Assembly (NCBI GenBank): GCA_037577475.1 | Contig: CM075202.1 | Location: 7,610,501-7,674,500, forward strand | Direction: 5' to 3' | DNA length: 64,000 bases | Source of the DNA: Chaunax sp. Z400 | Lineage: Eukaryota; Chordata; Actinopteri; Lophiiformes; Chaunacidae | In this document: piece after piece, positions 14,137-64,000 of the stretch | How the letters are laid out: each line of letters starts with the position of its first letter | How positions within the stretch are numbered: the first letter of the stretch is position 1 | Translations under genes and position numbers: made by a program | The notes under the pieces: model-generated | Seen by the model: only the letters and a program-made list of their open reading frames with translations | What the model was told of the DNA's origin: nothing | Database searches by the model: none

Positions 14137-14877
14137 TACTTTAATAGATAGACCTGACATGTGGCCTTTTGTTGTGTGGTCAAACTCCTCTGAGGGGTGG
14201 AGTGGCTGACTTTGACTCATAAAATTCTGGTTCTGGCCCTGTGCACATTGGCTTGTAGGGGAACGTGCTTAGTTGTACATTGGTTCTAGCAATGACTCTC
14301 CATATTCTTCTTAATGCCAATCAGAGGAATAAAATATCTCCCTTTGTTTTATGTAACCTAATTCCTGGTTGGTGAATCATCAGGGTCATAAATTAAAAAA
14401 TGTAATCAAAAATTCAAATGAAATTAGTTACTGCTGTTAAATGAAGCTCAGAGGATGAGGCAGGCTTCTTATAATCAGAAAGAGACAACAGAATGTTTTG
14501 GAGCAGAGATACTAAACACGAGGAGAGATGTTTCACTTCGCTCTAAATCCTGTGGACAAAAAGAAAAAAAGTACAAAGAAATCAGGAGGTTTTTTCTCTA
14601 ATTAACTTTTTCCCTGAGCCACATAGGCAATTTACTTTTACGCGTGCACAGACAATTATCCGGAGTGCCTCGGGAGCGCGCAAAGGCGCGCCGTGTACGC
14701 GAAGCAGAAACAGATCAGACAGCAGGTCTGTTGGTGAGCAGAGAAGGCAGACCGCTCGAAGTACTGGCGATTTAAGACCTGAACCTTTGATTTTAATTTT
14801 TCTTCTACTGTGGACTACCGTTACGGGAAGTTATATTCAGTACAGACGGACGGAGAAGGTCATAAAGGCTGTCCACC

Positions 14878-61130
<46,253 letters not shown>

Positions 61131-63362
61131 GTAGGAAATACCGCCTAGGAGTTTGTGTGCGAGTGTCTGTGTGTGTCTCTGTGTGCGGGTGTGTGTCTGT
61201 GTGTGTTATAGCAGATCTCAAATTTGTCTGAGCTTTATAAAAGTTTTTCTCTTTTTAGTGAGGAAACTTTTCTTTCAAAGCAGTCTTTTTTTGTTTGGTT
61301 ACATTTTCTGTGTCAGACCTGTGAAGAATTGGCATGAATTTGACAGGAAATCCAAAAATAGGAAGGGTGTTTTTTATCTTGGCTGTTGAGACGGAGTGCG
61401 TTAGATTTGTGTCAGTGTGTATATGTGTATGGCTGAGCGACACAGTGCTGACAGAGAAGTCTGCTATTCTAAATAGAATGCTTTTATTGTTGAGTCTGAC
61501 AGCAGTGCAGAGACTAAATAGTGACACTACAGAGAAACCTCTGGATGACTGTAACCAAAACACAGTCGTTTTAGTTTGCTGTTTTTGGTGAGTGGGTGTG
61601 GAGGGTGGGACTCTGGGTCACTCTGCCCAGACCTCCGATGTACTGGGAAATTGAACATCTCACCCACTGTCTTCTAATATTTAACAAATATGCAGCTATG
61701 ATTCATATACATTTCACCCTTGTTACTTGCAAACTTGGCAAACAAAGTGTGTTGTTTTAGAAGGGATGTCGGGGAGATATGTCATCTAAAGGTGACTTTT
61801 GATTTGTTTTGCAGTAATGTAGCCCATAATGCTGTTTTTCAGCTTTTATGGAGCGCTGCAACAAATGACGCTATTAATTAATAATGAAAACAATGACTAA
61901 TTAGTTTCTCAATAAATTTCTTGTCTACAGGGTAATTAAAGAATTGTCTCTCGCTGACCTAAAATTGCGTCATTCGTGAGACTAACATTCTAAAACACAA
62001 AAATATTTGTGTTGGAATTCACAATCAAATGATTGCACCATGAATTGTCCATCACTTGCAGCTGCTGTCTTCTCTGTCTCAAGGTATGATTCACCGAAGA
62101 CATCGCACCAATGATACTGCAGCACAGACATACCCATAATGTTTTGCAACTGAGTGGAATTTACCCTTTTGCATCTAATGGAGAGGAGCTGAGTGAGAAT
62201 GAAGTTTCATTTCATTATGGAGAGACGTAATAGGAGTAAATATTTACTTCATTGGAATGTGTACAATAGCAATAAATGTGAGTCTTAGTGGATTAAACCC
62301 TATTGTGACACTCCTTATAAATACACTTCAGTTTCCACCAACTCTCTGTAGATGGCAGGAATTTTAACACTAACTACAAATGGTTATTATTGCTGGTGTT
62401 TGTGAACTAGATTTTTTATTTTTTATTTTTTGCAATAAGGCTCACATACATAAAAAGGGGTCCATTTTGCAACAGAAGATATGCATATTACCTAATTCAA
62501 ATACTTGCAAATAGTACCGGAGCACAGAGACACTGTTTGCTTGGCAGCACGGTTAGAAGTGAATGTCCCCCCTTGCAGATGCTGTGGGAAATTACTCTGT
62601 TTTGTTCTTATTTGTGCAGGTTCAGTGGGTGCAATTCTTTAGTGAGTTCACCCGTCACTATACTATCACAGTAGACAAAGGAAAACATCACATCCTCCCA
62701 ATTGCCAAGCATTTCCGATCCACTTTGAACTTTGTCACCAAGGGAGCATTTGTCTTGCCAACATTCACATTAACCTACCTGTTCTGGACACAAACCCAGA
62801 AAAGGCACATGGTTTGAACCTCTGAGACACCATGATGTCCCATATTGCTTGGCTTTTATTTTATAATGGCAAAGAAATACTGATGAACAAATATCCTGTG
62901 GGGGAAACCCTGCACTTATAGGTTAGTTACGTAATTCTGCATTCAGGCCTCTCTGACAAAAAAAAAAAAAAGAAAAGTTCTCTGAGATGGTGTCTTACAT
63001 GGTATCATATCTTATCATGTAACACTTTTCTGCTTCCTTGATGTACAGCGCTGCTTTTAATCAATGAATAGATAGATTTGGGTGTTAGGTTCAACTGATG
63101 GTTGTGTTAAGGTTTGAGTCAGCATAGGTGAGACTGATGATGTCTTTTTCTGTTGCATCCTGTTTTAGTGCTTAGCTTCTACTTTTTGTCCCCCGACAAA
63201 AATGATGGGCGAACATCAAACATTATACATGTATTAACCATAATAAGAAGTTGTGTCTTTTGATTTTGTGATTTTTCTACAAATCTTATTTTTTTTAAAA
63301 ACTTTTGACTCTGAAGGTTGGTCATCTTATTCATAGCATATATCCAAAACAGTATACTCTAG

Positions 63363-63412
63363 GCTCACCAAATGAATGGACGATATGTCATATACGGAAT
63401 GAATTTGTTGTA
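63363..63412 (+). repeat. Second copy of the intron 15 dispersed repeat
   Basis: 'GGCTCACCAAATGAATGGAC', GATATGTCATATACGGAATG, then AATTTGTTG matches 51497-51555 with few differences. Confidence 0.65.
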
Positions 63413-63568
63413 ACAACAGTTGGAGTAACATGAAGATTCATTCGGTCTCTGTTTCTTTATAGTAAGTATAGTGAATTTCCTGCTGAAGGCGAGAACTTTC
63501 CTGTGTGGCTGTGTGTGCAGAGGAAGAATGGGAAGGAAGGACTAACTGAGGAAACCTCCTTGCGTTGG

Positions 63569-63590
63569 TTTTTTTTTTTTTTTTTTTTTT
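63569..63590. repeat. Poly-T run (22)
   Basis: Homopolymer T22; it could be the tail of a minus-strand retro-insertion, but no flanking duplication or element body was recognised. Confidence 0.9.
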
Positions 63591-63723
63591 AAAGTTGTGT
63601 GGACGAATGAGGAGGACAGCAGGCAGAGATGTGTGTGTGTGTGTGGGATGGGAAAGGCAGGTCGGGAGAATTTTGTCAAACAGCTGCTTGAATTTTTGGT
63701 GAACTGGGCTGAGCTCTGTCCGG

Positions 63724-64000
63724 TTATATAACTGTGGGTGTGTGTGTCTGTGTGTGTGTGTGTGTATGCGAGTGTGTGTGTGGTATTAGCCTGCTGAACT
63801 GCAGCAGCTCTCCACCTCAGTCTGAGCAGCCGGTGTCCCCGCCGGCACTTCACCTCCGGATCGCCTCCTGGAATAACTGTTTCTCAACAAACAAACTGCA
63901 ATTAGGAACTTGTGGTGGAATTTTACTGCACGTGGGAATATTTGAAGAATTTACTGCACCTTTTAAACCACATATATTGGAATTTCTACAGCTCTGCTTG
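63724..64000 (+). promoter_or_regulatory. Candidate internal promoter and non-coding first exon
   Basis: A TATA-like TTATATAA lies near 63724-63731. After a GT/GC patch, about 215 bp (from 63785) have raised CpG (GCCGGTG, CCCGCCGGC, CCGGATCGCC), no ATG on the + strand, and the look of a vertebrate 5'UTR. It could be an alternative first exon for a shorter afadin form, or part of another transcript. The window ends before any coding exon. Confidence 0.3.

Larger units (their letters stand above)
61131..64000 (+). other. afdn: afdn intron 22 (5' part, at least 2.9 kb)
   Basis: I searched by eye for the next PDZ exon and did not find it, so the intron runs off the window. It holds repeat blocks related to 51497-51610 (near 61770 and 63363-63412), a T22 run (63569-63590), GT-rich patches (61170-61206, 63735-63781) and a candidate internal promoter at the right edge. 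Confidence 0.75.

Noticed and set aside
62563..62817. 84-codon open frame in intron 22
   Set aside because: It does not resemble the next afadin exon (rest of PDZ) and has no recognisable domain.

Overview
This window is vertebrate nuclear DNA, almost certainly from a teleost fish and probably a percomorph (inference). It holds one protein-coding gene that I can support: the 5' part of afadin (afdn, formerly mllt4/AF-6), on the + strand. The evidence for a fish is the conserved but diverged afadin protein, compact introns apart from a 20 kb first intron, very many long CA/GT microsatellites, a tRNA-derived SINE of the fish type, and several families of small interspersed repeats.

Layout. Positions 1 to about 14640 are intergenic or far-upstream DNA, with microsatellites, a 32-bp minisatellite and copies of an interspersed repeat that carries a CCAAGGAGGT-type head. 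A CpG-rich promoter/5'UTR region lies at about 14640-15060, and the afadin start codon is at 14878. Intron 1 (14980-35303) holds a decayed BED-finger (hAT-type) transposon relic, a SINE with clear target-site duplications, a poly(A) retro-insertion with a 17-bp target-site duplication, a probable MITE and large compound microsatellites. From 35304 to 61130 there are 21 further coding exons with GT/AG junctions and consistent phase. The 22 constitutive exons give an open model of 987 codons. It covers RA1, a basic linker, RA2, FHA, the dilute (DIL) domain and the first strand and ligand-binding loop of the PDZ domain. The rest of PDZ and the C-terminal actin-binding half lie beyond position 64000.

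How the product works (family knowledge). Afadin links nectins at adherens junctions to F-actin. It binds Ras/Rap GTPases through its RA domains and nectin C-termini through PDZ.

Best leads. (1) A 21-nt in-frame microexon (51925-51945) sits in the DIL-domain intron. (2) A second, 30-nt candidate microexon lies 380 bp downstream (52326-52355). (3) The exon 3 acceptor has a (GT)n tract in place of a polypyrimidine tract. (4) Exon 12 has a tandem NAGNAG acceptor. (5) A possible internal promoter/first exon lies at the right edge (63724-64000). I found no wholly new biological system. Exon boundaries were read by eye, and no alignment or transcript search was run.
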